Part shown: positions 36,362-45,690 of the stretch, one piece after another
Numbering within the stretch: position 1 is the first letter of the stretch
Layout: every line of letters starts with the position of its first letter
Source of the DNA: Aurantiacibacter aquimixticola
GTDB taxonomy: Bacteria > Pseudomonadota > Alphaproteobacteria > Sphingomonadales > Sphingomonadaceae
NCBI RefSeq assembly: GCF_003605475.1
Contig: NZ_RAHX01000001.1
Coordinates: 1,364,001-1,428,000, forward strand
Direction of reading: 5' to 3'
DNA: 64,000 nucleotides
The notes under the pieces: model-generated
What the model was told of the DNA's origin: nothing
What the model saw: the letters and a program-made list of their open reading frames with translations, nothing else
Database searches by the model: none
Position numbers and translations under genes: made by a program

Positions 36362-37531
36362 CTACAGTTGTAGCGTAGCAAGAGCGCTCTCGGCATCATC
36401 CCGCACCAAATGGCCATAGTGCTTTTCTATCATTGCAACACTCGTGCCGGACAGCTGTGCGACTGTAAGGATGGGTAAGCGGGCGCGCACGAGATCCGTT
36501 ATGACGCTGTGGCGGAGGGTGTAGGCGGATACGGCGTCTGGCAGTCCGGTCCCCCCGACGGCCTTCTTAATTGGGTGTTTCCAAGCGTCCTTGTTCCAAT
36601 GCGCTCCACCCGACCGTGAAAAAATGTAGCCGCCCGGCAATTTACCCTTCACCTGGTTGGCAAAGAAATCGGCGATCACGGGTGGCAGCGAAATTTGGCG
36701 AGGATTATCGTTTTTATCGTAGCCGATAATCAAGGAACGAGTGCGCTTATCAAAATTGCCAGCCGTGAGCTTTGCGAGCGCGCCTGGGCGAAGTGGTAGC
36801 AGACAGAGGCCCTTGACGAACGGCTTGGCTTCTTCGCTCATCGCATCGATCAATCGCTTCCGTTCTGCTTTATCAAGATACAATGGACGACGTTTATCGG
36901 CACCTTTGTGTGGCTTTAAAGCTTCTTGCCATGCAGCCTCTGTGTTCGGCAGCCCCTCCATCAGCACCTGACCTAAGGCTGCGCGCAACGGCACCATATC
37001 TCGATTGACAGTCGACTTCTCGCGCTTCTTCCAGCGTTTCTCCCCCTTATTGCTCCTTGTGAGTAAGGCTGGTGTCTCCTCCAGCCGCTTGCGCCATGCC
37101 CGCAAGTGATGTCGCCGCAGCTTGTCGAGCTTCACCTTCGCGATCGGATCGGAATAGACGTGGCGTCGGAAGACGCCCTCTGCAATTGCACCGGGTTTCT
37201 CTCGTAAATATGCCTCGCAAGCATCCGAAACCGTCACGAGACTGGCGGCGCGAACCCCTCCGCTCTCCACGGTATCAGCCCAGGTTTCGGCATCGGCCTT
37301 TGCCTGCTTGAAAACGTCGTGTCCGCTCAGCTTCCCGTAGTCTCCGAGGCACTTGCGCGAATAACGGTTGGTATCCGGATTATAGGCGCGAGCAAACCAC
37401 GTCCCTCCGACCTTTTTCACGGATGGACTGTATCCGAGGTAACAGCCTTGGCGGAGGCGCTGCCAATGCGGATCGCCCTTGTCCTTCGGCACTAACCTTT
37501 CCCGTTCCCCAATGCGGCTCAGATCAGGCAT
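36362..37531 (-). CDS. Tyrosine-type site-specific integrase of the island
   Basis: A 389-residue phage-type integrase that recombines attP with the tRNA-Val attB. The N-terminal arm/SAM-like region contains TWFARAYNPDTNRYSRK. The catalytic domain shows the first Arg in LCLLPLRPGALAKLT (about residue 245), YTLRHSVITDLV in place of the usual HxLRH (first His is Tyr), and the nucleophilic Tyr in MIEKHYGHLV (about 377). The substitution is tolerated in many island integrases. The start lies 135 bp from attR, and the stop is TAG just before the XRE promoter. It is the only recombinase gene in the element and is apparently intact. Confidence 0.94.
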   Translation of the reverse strand: MPDLSRIGERERLVPKDKGDPHWQRLRQGCYLGYSPSVKKVGGTWFARAYNPDTNRYSRKCLGDYGKLSGHDVFKQAKADAETWADTVESGGVRAASLVTVSDACEAYLREKPGAIAEGVFRRHVYSDPIAKVKLDKLRRHHLRAWRKRLEETPALLTRSNKGEKRWKKREKSTVNRDMVPLRAALGQVLMEGLPNTEAAWQEALKPHKGADKRRPLYLDKAERKRLIDAMSEEAKPFVKGLCLLPLRPGALAKLTAGNFDKRTRSLIIGYDKNDNPRQISLPPVIADFFANQVKGKLPGGYIFSRSGGAHWNKDAWKHPIKKAVGGTGLPDAVSAYTLRHSVITDLVRARLPILTVAQLSGTSVAMIEKHYGHLVRDDAESALATLQL

Positions 37532-37561
37532 CTACTCCCCGAACCACCCTTCCTCAAAAAT

Positions 37562-37622
37562 CCTGTAAAAAACCTGTAAAACGCTGGTGAACAGCCACGA
37601 CCATTGACATTTGTTTTTACAG
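37562..37622 (+). repeat. Arm-type repeats near attR
   Basis: CCTGTAAAA occurs at 37562-37570 and 37573-37581, 11 bp apart exactly as near attL, with an inverted copy TTTTTACAG at 37614-37622. They sit between the integrase start and the core, the expected place for integrase arm sites. Confidence 0.7.
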
Positions 37623-37665
37623 CATTTTCCTGTTCGGGTAAAGTCGCAATTGTCCGCAACCCCCT

Positions 37666-37713
37666 CCTTCACACGGGTGGGGTCGCAAGTTCAATCCTTG
37701 CCGCGCCCACCAT
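37666..37713 (+). repeat. attR: 48-bp direct repeat of the tRNA-Val 3' half
   Basis: Identical over 48 bases to 6177-6224. The 5' half of the tRNA is absent, so this is not a second tRNA gene but the displaced end of the original target. Confidence 0.95.
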
Positions 37714-37896
37714 TTCTTCAATGGGTTAGCCAGAGACGTCGTTCAGTGTGTCGAAATTGTGTCGGATATGTTCTGCGATCACAGGTGCAAACTTCGCAGC
37801 CGCCACAGTCCAATACGATGGATTGTTTCTGAGCGTTAATGCTCGCCGCAGGGCGTATCAATCGGCCTCACCGACCGGGTTCCTATCCTTGCTCTC
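37714..37896. other. Intergenic segment right of attR
   Basis: From the integrase start (37532) to 37896 there is no gene; the island part holds the arm sites and attR. The 183 bp beyond attR show no coding signal, repeat or terminator that I could recognise. Confidence 0.6.
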
Positions 37897-39231
37897 TTAT
37901 GGCGGGAAGACATCGGGGCCCTCCTCGCCCTTTGCGATAAGCATCGATTTCTTGTTGCTGAGCGCGTCGAAGCCATCCTTGCCGTAATATTTGCCCTAGC
38001 CGCTGTTGCCGACTCCGCCGAACGGCAGGTTGTCGACCCAGCAATGCAAATTGGTCTGGTTGACGCAGCCGCCTCCGAATGGGACCGAGTCGATGATCGT
38101 ATCGATCACATCGGAATTCTCGCTGAAAATATAGCAGGCGAGCGGCTTGGGTTTGGAGACGATACTCGCAATCACGTCCTCCAGATCATCATATGGCAGT
38201 ACCGAGAGCACCGGGCCAAACACTTCTTCCTGCATGGCAGGATCGGACCAGTCGGCAGGGTAGAGGACGGTCGGCTCGATAAAGCGTTTTTCGGGATCGG
38301 CACTGCCTCCGTGAACGACCGTGTCCTCTACGATCGCTTCGGCAACCTTCTCGGCCGCCTCGACGCTGATCATGCGCGCCAGTTCCGGGCTTGCTTTCGG
38401 GTTCCCTGTATACATGCGGCGGATCGCCAGCTTGAGGCGGGCGATGAACTCGTCTGCAACGCTGCGTTCGACGCAGACATAGCGCGGCGCGATGCACCAC
38501 TGGCCGGACATGGCGATATGACCCCATGCAATGCGTTCGGCCGCGAGGTCGAGATCGGCAGTGGCATCCACGATAGCGGGGTTCTGCCCGCCCAGCTCGA
38601 GAATGACCGGTGTGAGGTGCTCGGCGGCAGCGCGCATCACGACCTTGCCGACATTCGAGCTGCCGGTGAAGAAAATGAAATCAAAGGGTAGCTCAAGGAG
38701 TTCACTGATTTCTTCGTGCCCCCCGGTCACCACTGTCACCGCCTCGCGCTCGAAATATTGCGGCACCAGTTTTTCGAGCAATGCCGCTACTTCGGGCGTA
38801 GAGTTCTACGGTTTGAGTACGACCGGATTGCCTGCGGCGAGCGCCGCGACAGCCGGGTCGATGACGAGCAGCAGCGGCGCGTTGAAGGGGCCGACAACCA
38901 TTGTCGGGCCGACAGGCTCGCGGTAGATCATCCCGCGATAGCCCATATCAGCCAAGCGCTGTGGCAGCTCGCGTTCTTCAGGCGCTATATAATCATCGAG
39001 GTGCGCGAGATAATTGTCGATGACCCCGGTCGGCAAGATCACCTCGAAGGCTTGTTCGAAGCTCGGCTTGCCATAGTCGGCATGGATCGCCTCACACCAG
39101 GCATCGCGGTGGTCGTTGAGCATCTGCTTCATGCGCCCAAGCTGCAGGCGGCGCCATGCTGCGGTCTTGGATTTGTCCGACCAGAACAGCTCCTGTTGGC
39201 GATGCAGCTGTGTGGCGAAGCGATTGTCCAC
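37897..39231 (-). pseudogene. Aldehyde dehydrogenase with two in-frame TAG codons
   Basis: Reading through, the frame encodes a nearly complete class 3-like aldehyde dehydrogenase of about 444 codons: GPFNAPLLLVIDPAVAAL, FFTGSSNVGK (cofactor loop), LELGGQNP (catalytic Glu) and SGQWCIAP (catalytic Cys), ending with GKDGFDALSNKKSM. TAG interrupts at 38808-38806, right after NPVVLKP, and again at 37998-37996 after GGVGNSG, where related enzymes continue with another residue then G. The GTG at 39231 is only a tentative start. All catalytic residues remain, so decay is recent or the stops are sequencing errors. It follows the SDR terminator and probably belonged to the same AraC-controlled detoxification locus. 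Confidence 0.8.
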
Positions 39232-39256
39232 AGCGGGTCCGGCAACGTTTGATGAA

Positions 39257-39296
39257 GAAAAAATGAAGCGGAGGCGGGGGTCGCCGCCTCCGCTTC
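39257..39296 (-). terminator. Rho-independent terminator after the SDR pseudogene
   Basis: A 13-bp perfect inverted repeat (39265-39277 with 39284-39296, arms GAAGCGGAGGCGG / CCGCCTCCGCTTC) with a 6-nt loop is followed on the - strand by ATTTTTTC. It lies about 50 bp after the SDR stop and separates it from the aldehyde dehydrogenase remnant. Confidence 0.88.
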
Positions 39297-39346
39297 GGAG
39301 CACGCAACGGGTCGCTGCTGCGCGCCCGGGGGGGGGGGCGCGACCC

Positions 39347-40116
39347 TTATTTGGTCGTATATTCACCGTTGACGAGAATGTCTGGCCCGTCATCCACCAG
39401 CCTTCGCTGACAATGAAGCGGATATAGGGCGCGATATCTTCGATATCGGTGAGGCCGGTGGACGAGAATGCCGACATGGCCGTCTGCGATTTGTGGAACT
39501 GAGTCGTCTCGTCGGTTTCCTGGCCGTAGAAGAACGGCGTGTCCATCGGACCCGGGCCGATCGAGTTAACCGAGATACCGCGCTCGACAAACTCCTTGGG
39601 GGCAGCGCGCGTGAAGTGCTCGACCGGCGCTTTGGCACCGCCATAGGTCGAATAGCCGGGCGCGAACGCGCCAAGTAGCGAGGTGACTACGGTAAGGAGC
39701 TTGCCTTCATCGTTGAGGTGCTTGCCCGCCTGCTTTATGAAGAAGCAGGCCGCTTTGCTGTTCACATCGAACGTTTTGTCGTATTCGTCTTCGCTCGTCT
39801 CGACGATCGGCTTGCGAAGCACCTTCCCGACCGTGTTGATCGCGATATCGACGCCGCTCAGCGCAGCCTTCGCATCTGCAAACAGCTTCTCGTTAGCCGC
39901 ATCGGTGGTCAGGTCGCCCGACGGCAAAACGGATTTCGCACCGGCCGCTTCGACATCTTTCGCGACCTGCTCGGCATCGCCCTTCGATGAATCGCTGTGG
40001 TAATGGATCGCGACGCCGCTCGCGCCATGCTTTGGGAGATCGCGTGCGATGAGACCGCCCAATTTCTTCGATGCGCCGGTGACAAGAACGTTCATGCTTT
40101 CGAGTGTGGTCTTCAT
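39347..40116 (-). pseudogene. SDR oxidoreductase with C-terminal frameshift
   Basis: From ATG 40116 (GGAGAG 8 nt upstream) the product begins MKTTLESMNVLVTGASKKLG and has the SDR features LVTGASKKLG, NTVGK, YSTYGGAKAPVEHF and SVNSIGPGPMDTPFF. Near 39380 the frame breaks: after WWMTGQ the expected ending ILVNGEYTTK with a TAA at 39349-39347 is found one base out of frame, indicating loss of one base. The unshifted frame runs on across the terminator into the aldehyde dehydrogenase. Only the last ten residues are affected, so a sequencing error or mild damage is possible. It is divergent from the AraC gene. Confidence 0.78.
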
Positions 40117-40211
40117 GTTATGCTCTCCTGAAGTTGACGGGTGGCCTTCAAGATACGCACGCGGCCTCCCGATCGCTTTGGCGTGCTCCGCTAAGCTTGT
40201 ACGATCTCCGG

Positions 40212-41069
40212 ATGAGCGCCGCTGCCCAACCCGTAACCCTGCTGGAAGAAAGCGGGCCTGGCTTATCCTTCGGGCGTTACCGCGAGAACATCCGTGAAGG
40301 CGTTGAATGGCCAATGCAGGACGATCGGCACACGCTAATCCTGCATCTCGACGGCCGCATGGAACGCTTGGAATCCGAGCCCGAAGGGAGCGGGTCGATC
40401 CGCGGCGGCGCAATCGCCGGCGAAGTCTGGTCGGTACCGGCGCAGCGGCGCTACATCACTGCAGCCAGGGGCGGCGTCGTCACTTATGCCGTTATCAAGA
40501 TCGATCCGGCTGCCGCGATAAAATGGCTCGGCGGACGGGTTACGGATGTGCAACTATCCGGCTTCCTTGGTCGCTACGATCCGTATTTGTTGCAGGCTGC
40601 TATCCAGCTTAGCGACATGCTTCGAAGCTCAGGCGACCTTGCGCGTCTTGGAGCGCATCATGGAGCGCAAGCGCTAACGGCGCATATTTTGGCACAATAT
40701 CAGCCCGACAGACAGCGTCCCGCATTTCGGCAGAGGCGTAGATCCGAGCTGCCATTTCCTGCTGTGAAACGACTAGCGGAATATATCGCCGATAATCTTG
40801 ATGAGACGATCACTCTCTCTGCCCTGGCCGACGTAGCCGGGATGAGTGAACATCAACTGCTTGAGGGCTTTATGCTCGAATTCGGCACGACACCGATGCA
40901 GCATATTATCGACCAACGGTTGCGGAGGGTTCGAGAGCAGCTCTTGCACACAGGGAAGCCCATTGCCGAGATCGCTGTCGCGTGCGGCTTTTCCAGCCAC
41001 AGCCATCTTACAAAACATTTTTCGGCTCGACTAGGAATGTCGCCGAGCGAATTTCGACGGAATGGTTGA
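40212..41069 (+). CDS. AraC-family transcriptional regulator
   Basis: A 285-residue protein. The C-terminal 100 residues contain two helix-turn-helix motifs: LSALADVAGMSEHQLLEGF and IAEIAVACGFSSHSHLTKHF, with the family ending SPSEFRR. The N-terminal cupin-like half (HTLILHLDGRMERL, VPAQRRYITAARGG) would bind the effector. ATG at 40212 is used; the open frame extends to 40104 without family resemblance. The start lies 95 bp from the divergent SDR start, so it very likely controls the SDR and aldehyde dehydrogenase genes, both now damaged. It appears intact. Confidence 0.9.
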   Translation: MSAAAQPVTLLEESGPGLSFGRYRENIREGVEWPMQDDRHTLILHLDGRMERLESEPEGSGSIRGGAIAGEVWSVPAQRRYITAARGGVVTYAVIKIDPAAAIKWLGGRVTDVQLSGFLGRYDPYLLQAAIQLSDMLRSSGDLARLGAHHGAQALTAHILAQYQPDRQRPAFRQRRRSELPFPAVKRLAEYIADNLDETITLSALADVAGMSEHQLLEGFMLEFGTTPMQHIIDQRLRRVREQLLHTGKPIAEIAVACGFSSHSHLTKHFSARLGMSPSEFRRNG

Positions 41070-41160
41070 GACGTCCTCGGTGTTCGTCTGCTTAGCGCGT
41101 GTTAGCGACCAATAGCGAACAGTCTTCAAACCATCCAAAGTCGGTCATAGCATCGCCAAA

Positions 41161-41206
41161 TCTGCTGGCCAGAAGCGGTCGGCCAGCAGATTTGGCCGAC
41201 CGCAGA
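41161..41206. repeat. Overlapping inverted repeats 3' of the recombinase remnant
   Basis: Two alternative 10-bp hairpins interlock: TCTGCTGGCC (41161-41170) with GGCCAGCAGA (41181-41190), and GCGGTCGGCC (41175-41184) with GGCCGACCGC (41194-41203). No T run follows on either strand, so a plain terminator is unlikely. It sits directly at the 3' end of the recombinase pseudogene. Confidence 0.7.
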
Positions 41207-41211
41207 TGTGA

Positions 41212-41844
41212 TCAGATGTCGGTCCTCTCAGCTAGTAGCAAAGCATCCTCGACATCGACACCAAGGTAACGCACCGTGTTCTCGATTTTCGTATGGCCCA
41301 GCAGAATCTGGATAGCCCGGATGTTGCCCGCTGCGCGGTCGATCATCGCTGCCTTCGTTCGTCTGAGCGAATGCGTCCCGTACTCAGCCTTGCGAAGGCC
41401 GATCGCCGTTACCCATTCATCGACCAAGCGTGCATACTGTCGTGTGCTCATATGGCCGGTTAAGTCGACACGGCTCGGGAATAGATAATCGCTGGTGGAA
41501 CCGCCTCGCTTTTCCAGCCATGCAAGCAAGGTGGCTCTCACGTGGGCTGTGAGTTCAAACTGCACTGATCGATTGGTCTTTTGCTGGATTACAGTGGCTC
41601 AATTGCGAATGTTGGCACCCGCAACCACGTCACCGATCTTAATTTTCACTAGATCGCAACCGCGCAACTTGCTGTCGATGGCGAGATCGAAAAGGGCTTT
41701 GTCTCTCAATCGTTCTTCGCGATCGAGATGGAAGCGGATCGCCCAGATCTGTTCCTGCGTCAGCGGACGCTTCGTTCCGACATTCTTTCCAGCGTTCCAG
41801 GCCGGGCGATGCCGCATCGCTGTATCAAATCGTGAACATCCCAT
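41212..41844 (-). pseudogene. Short tyrosine recombinase interrupted by TGA
   Basis: Read through one TGA (41601-41599), the 210-codon frame is a complete short tyrosine recombinase: first Arg in SKLRGCDLVKIK, then THSLRRTKAAMID, LLGHTKIENTVRYLGV (His and nucleophilic Tyr). The stop falls after ANIRN, where related proteins have Arg; CGA to TGA is a single transition. No N-terminal arm domain exists, typical for this short family, which is common and often degenerate in alphaproteobacteria. Palindromes flank it on both sides. It is unrelated to the island integrase at 36362. Confidence 0.85.
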
Positions 41845-41912
41845 AGTCTTTCCCCTCGGCCAGTATTGGCCGAGAAGGTAACGCTCAAAATGGTGGTGCT
41901 AATTGTGGGCCG

Positions 41913-41931
41913 GAAGCGGACCGTCCGCTTC
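41913..41931. repeat. Near-perfect palindrome upstream of the recombinase remnant
   Basis: GAAGCGGAC (41913-41921) pairs with GTCCGCTTC (41923-41931) around a single C. The core GAAGCGG also occurs as AGAAGCGGTC at 41171-41180 on the other side of the recombinase remnant, suggesting related recombination or regulatory sites. Confidence 0.6.
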
Positions 41932-42009
41932 TGGTCTCGCGCCTCAGAGAAGCGGGCAATCGGTAAGAGGGTCGCGCCTCTAAAAAGTGGTTCTCGCATA
42001 GTCTCTGAC

Positions 42010-45000
42010 TTAGCTTCCTGTAGTTTGCAGGTCGCGGAGCTCCGGTTCGCAGGCTTGCACCTTTAGCTCCAGATTATAGATCTCGCTTACCGAAGCTACT
42101 AGTAGCGGCTCCTGAGCCGACAGACACAGGTCCAAGCGTTCTGCTTGCTCGGGATCTATAATGAAGCTGTACGTGCCTGGTGGGACTCTTTCGAAAAAGA
42201 AGTAACCGCCGCGCTCAGTCCGCACATAGTCGACAAGCTCACCTGTTTCATCATACATTTGCAGCCGAAGGCCGGATACTCCGCGTTCGCTCTCCTCCTC
42301 TTGGAACGAGACGATGCCTTCAACCTCGCTCAGTTCGACGACCGCGAAGTCGAGTGTTTGGAAACGGCCAGCGCGGGGCTCGACTTGAATACCTCGGTTC
42401 ACCGGTGACATGTAAATGTCGGGAAGGCTCGAAGGGTCAAGTTGGATCACCACACGGTTGCCGTTGCCAAGCTGCCCAAGTCGGGCTCGACCAAATTCAT
42501 CTGTTAATGTCGACGCGTTGGCCGAACTGATCGTCACGTCGGGCAGTGGGACGTCCCCGGCACTAAAGGCGTGATCTCCATCAAGGTCATGAAATGCGCG
42601 GACCGAAACGGCGCCAGAGCCAGCCATGCCCGGTTGCGCGACGAAGAATGAATTTCGTACCGGGTCGCGTCCGAAACTGAGGTTTAGACGCAGAGCGATG
42701 ACATGATCATCACGCTCGAAATCATATTGGCTGTCCAGCGCGAGAGAGAACCGATCAAACTCTCGTACTGCCGAAAATCCAAGCGTCGCTCCGCCATTTT
42801 CGAAGGCGTAGCCAGCTGATGCACGGAGGACAGTTCTGTCGTCCAATGCATGACTGACTTCGGCAGCTGCTTGGGTGATCGCGGTATCGGGAAACAAGCG
42901 GAAACCGACCGATCCCCTTAGTTGCGTGGATGACCTGTTGAACGTCGCCAGATCGAAGCTGGCAAGCGCCTGATCGAAGCCGGAACCGGTTGGAGTGGAG
43001 AGTTCAATATAGCTCACTGCCGACGAAGCGATGAGGCCTGAGAACCGTGCAGACGCGCGCAGCGATGCGTTGGTTTGGACCCGTCCGTCCTGGAATGCGG
43101 TCCTACGACCCCTCAGGGTCAGCGGTACATAGAGATCGTTGCCAAGATCGATGGATGTGTTGAAGTCGACCTCTGTCGCTCGTGTGAGTGGCTGAGTGCC
43201 TGTGGCACGAAGCTCATCGATAAACGGCCCTGAGTATTCAAAGTGCGTAAGGCGAAATCCTCCGCCAAGTGCGCGTCCGCCCAAGCCGACACCGAAGGCC
43301 GTTCCGCCGCCGTCGGAAAATGCAGCATCTGCCAGGATGGCCAGTCCACCCAAACCAGACCTAAGGCCGCCTGTCGCGATCCACCGATCCGCCCCGCGAT
43401 CCTCAAACATGGCTCCGCTTGCATTCACGGTGATTGACGAATTCAGACCGTATGAAACCTCGGCAACGGCCTGTAGATCGCCAAAGCGCGTGTCTGGCCG
43501 GAAATCAGGGCCCTCGACACCTAGCAGGTTGACGCTCCGCTCGACGATTCCGGCGGAATATTGCAAGCCCCCAGAGGCGAGCCTTCCGTCCCCTACGCTG
43601 ATCCGGCGGACCTCTTCACGCCGCTGACCTTGCGGACCGTAGAAGATGAGCCTGAAAACATTCAGGCCATAGTCGACCGGAATCTGGAGGAATTCGTATT
43701 GCCCGTTCACCCGTTCGCGCGTCGATCCCAACAGGATGTCGTTCCGATAGAGTTCGACTTCATAGCCGTCCAAGAGAACACCGCGAAAATCGATTTCATC
43801 GAAAACTGAAAAACCGTCCAATGCCTGGTTGGTAACGAATGCGCCCCTTCCTGAGGCACCACGAAGCCCGACGGGCATTGCGAGCGTCGCGACGTCGCCT
43901 AAGGCAAATTCAGTAGCCTGAAGTGGGCCGAGCAGGTCGCCGTCTGCGTCCCGCCTTCCCAATTCAACAAGCGCAGCCGTGAGGCCATCTCGCGTGGTCG
44001 CGCTCACATAGGCTTGCGCTGTCAGAAATGCGAAATCTCCGGCGATGCGAAGATCACTCTCAAACCTCTCGCCGCGAGGCACATCGGAGACCGCCCGGAG
44101 TTCCGCGTCGATGATCGGAAAGGAAAGCGCCGCCCATGGCAATTCTTCACGTGGCCATGCAGCTTGCTCTGGCGAATTGGCGCGTAGACTAAGCCGCTCC
44201 CTCTCCGCCCGTCGCCGCATCCGCTCCTCGAATGGAAACGGCTCCAAGGTGGTGAGGATGATCGCTTGAGAGCGCAAGTCCGTCTCGACTTCTAACGGGA
44301 AGATTTCCGCGAAGAGATCGGCACGCAGGAAGGTTTCTCCGTCAAATGCCTGCCCTGCAGATTGATCTAATTGGATCGTCCGACCCTGTAGCTCGATTGT
44401 CCCTTCCCGCAGATTGATAAAGACCGTGCGATCTTCGGACAGGTACCAGCCGCTGGCATAATTGCCGTCATCACTGATCTGGATCGGTAAATCCAACAGT
44501 CGCGAGAGTTCACCTACGGGAAGATAGGTGCCATCTCTGGCGCCATAGGCAATGATGGTCTCGGTGGCAGATGTACCGACCACTCGAAGCTGCAGAATGA
44601 GCTCGTCATCGTAACCGAAGAGCGGATCATCTTGATTGCCAATCGAGGTTGCGTCGTCGGTCTCGCCAATGGCGGGAATACTTGTAGTCGTTGCTGCCAA
44701 CGTGTCGGGTGGTGGCGCGAAGTCAGAAGCTTCTGATGTTTCCGTTTTGCTGAACAAAGCCACACCGCTATCAGCGAGCTGGGCATCAAGGGTGCGATCC
44801 AAAAGTGTGTCGCTGCTATGTGCACGTTCGGACGCCGCAGAACCCATAGGCACAGGGGCCTCAAGTTCTGAATGCTCCTCAGAGTCTTCCGCTTCCAGCT
44901 CTGCTGTCACTTCAATCGAGAATTCGTCGAGCACGCAGTCGATTGCGTGTGTGTAGGCGGAGACCGCTGTCGTGACTCCTTCAAGCGGTGCCGCAGAATC

Positions 45001-45690
45001 GGTTTTATTCTCGATGTCCGTTCGAGTGTCAGCAACGCTTAAGACATGCTGATTTGCGATTTCGTGAGTTCGGAGGCGGTGCTTGACTTTGACTGATCCG
45101 AATCGCGGGTCAGGAAATGATATCTCCGTACCGACTGCAACGTCTACGCTTTGTTCAGAGGCCTTGTCTTCGTCGCCAATTTGATCGCTCGGTGCAGCAA
45201 GACCTTCATGCGGCACCACGGGATTGATTGCAGCAGGTTCAGGTGAGATCGCGACAATGACTCGTGGATCATCTGCAACCGGCAAGGTCTCGTCTTCTCT
45301 TGCTGCCACAGGTTCGCCGAGAGCGGCGTAGCGCGCATCGTCGCTGACGGGAGGGCGAACCCGATGGGGGCCCTCGGTTTCAGGTGTCGCTGCTATTACG
45401 AAACGCTGATGCGGCACGAGTGCGGGAGCCACAGTCAAGTCGGTCTGTCCGAAGCTCGGCCCAGGCAAAACAGGCAGCTCTTGTTGGAACCTTCGCCAAT
45501 CGTAGTGGCCGTTGCGTGGAGCACCCTCTCGATTGGCCAGATCCGCAACGGCACTACTATCGACTGTACCAACGGTCCGGAATGGATCTTCGCCCGCTAG
45601 CTGCTCGACTTTGCCACTGATCGTAACGCCGAGAATTGCCGAGCCTAAAGAGAGGCCGCCAAGCAACTGTTTCGACGGAGGGCGCATCAC
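42010..45690 (-). CDS. Very large usher-like outer-membrane protein
   Basis: A 1226-residue product. An N-terminal hydrophobic stretch (QLLGGLSLGSAILGVTI) is followed by about 350 residues of acidic, Ser/Pro-rich sequence lacking fold signals. From about residue 370 an usher-like part begins (ELILQLRVVG, ADLFAEIFPLEVETDLRSQ), then a long alternating beta-strand region (about 560-1000) like a 24-strand translocation barrel. The end carries Ig-like/carboxypeptidase-regulatory repeats (GAVSVRAFHDLDGDHAFSAG and GGYFFFERVPPGTYSF). GTG overlaps the chaperone stop. It should secrete the DUF4402 subunits to the cell surface. It exceeds the usual 800-900 residues of FimD/PapC. Confidence 0.78.
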   Translation of the reverse strand: MMRPPSKQLLGGLSLGSAILGVTISGKVEQLAGEDPFRTVGTVDSSAVADLANREGAPRNGHYDWRRFQQELPVLPGPSFGQTDLTVAPALVPHQRFVIAATPETEGPHRVRPPVSDDARYAALGEPVAAREDETLPVADDPRVIVAISPEPAAINPVVPHEGLAAPSDQIGDEDKASEQSVDVAVGTEISFPDPRFGSVKVKHRLRTHEIANQHVLSVADTRTDIENKTDSAAPLEGVTTAVSAYTHAIDCVLDEFSIEVTAELEAEDSEEHSELEAPVPMGSAASERAHSSDTLLDRTLDAQLADSGVALFSKTETSEASDFAPPPDTLAATTTSIPAIGETDDATSIGNQDDPLFGYDDELILQLRVVGTSATETIIAYGARDGTYLPVGELSRLLDLPIQISDDGNYASGWYLSEDRTVFINLREGTIELQGRTIQLDQSAGQAFDGETFLRADLFAEIFPLEVETDLRSQAIILTTLEPFPFEERMRRRAERERLSLRANSPEQAAWPREELPWAALSFPIIDAELRAVSDVPRGERFESDLRIAGDFAFLTAQAYVSATTRDGLTAALVELGRRDADGDLLGPLQATEFALGDVATLAMPVGLRGASGRGAFVTNQALDGFSVFDEIDFRGVLLDGYEVELYRNDILLGSTRERVNGQYEFLQIPVDYGLNVFRLIFYGPQGQRREEVRRISVGDGRLASGGLQYSAGIVERSVNLLGVEGPDFRPDTRFGDLQAVAEVSYGLNSSITVNASGAMFEDRGADRWIATGGLRSGLGGLAILADAAFSDGGGTAFGVGLGGRALGGGFRLTHFEYSGPFIDELRATGTQPLTRATEVDFNTSIDLGNDLYVPLTLRGRRTAFQDGRVQTNASLRASARFSGLIASSAVSYIELSTPTGSGFDQALASFDLATFNRSSTQLRGSVGFRLFPDTAITQAAAEVSHALDDRTVLRASAGYAFENGGATLGFSAVREFDRFSLALDSQYDFERDDHVIALRLNLSFGRDPVRNSFFVAQPGMAGSGAVSVRAFHDLDGDHAFSAGDVPLPDVTISSANASTLTDEFGRARLGQLGNGNRVVIQLDPSSLPDIYMSPVNRGIQVEPRAGRFQTLDFAVVELSEVEGIVSFQEEESERGVSGLRLQMYDETGELVDYVRTERGGYFFFERVPPGTYSFIIDPEQAERLDLCLSAQEPLLVASVSEIYNLELKVQACEPELRDLQTTGS

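Larger units (their letters stand above)
6225..37713. mobile_element. Integrative genomic island in tRNA-Val carrying defence genes
   Basis: The borders are the 48-bp att repeats in and beyond tRNA-Val; the integrase gene lies 135 bp inside the right border, and paired arm-type repeats lie inside both ends. The cargo comprises type I RM with a metallopeptidase, a ten-gene nuclease/ATPase array with McrBC and a WYL regulator, a PIN/XRE-ImmA pair, and a three-gene unit of unknown function. No relaxase, type IV secretion, phage structural or replication genes were recognised, so it is either mobilised in trans or an integrase-only defence island. The coupled genes at 9486 and 10208 might be remnants of a mobilisation operon. 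Confidence 0.92.

Noticed and set aside
37666-37713. Second tRNA-Val gene
   Set aside because: Only the 3' half is present; the acceptor 5' strand and D arm are missing. It is attR.
37897-39231. Two in-frame TAG codons (plus TAG at 50158-50160) as amber recoding
   Set aside because: TAG is used as the normal final stop of surE, the K+ channel and the island integrase, and no suppressor tRNA or pyrrolysine gene is seen. Decay or sequencing error is simpler.
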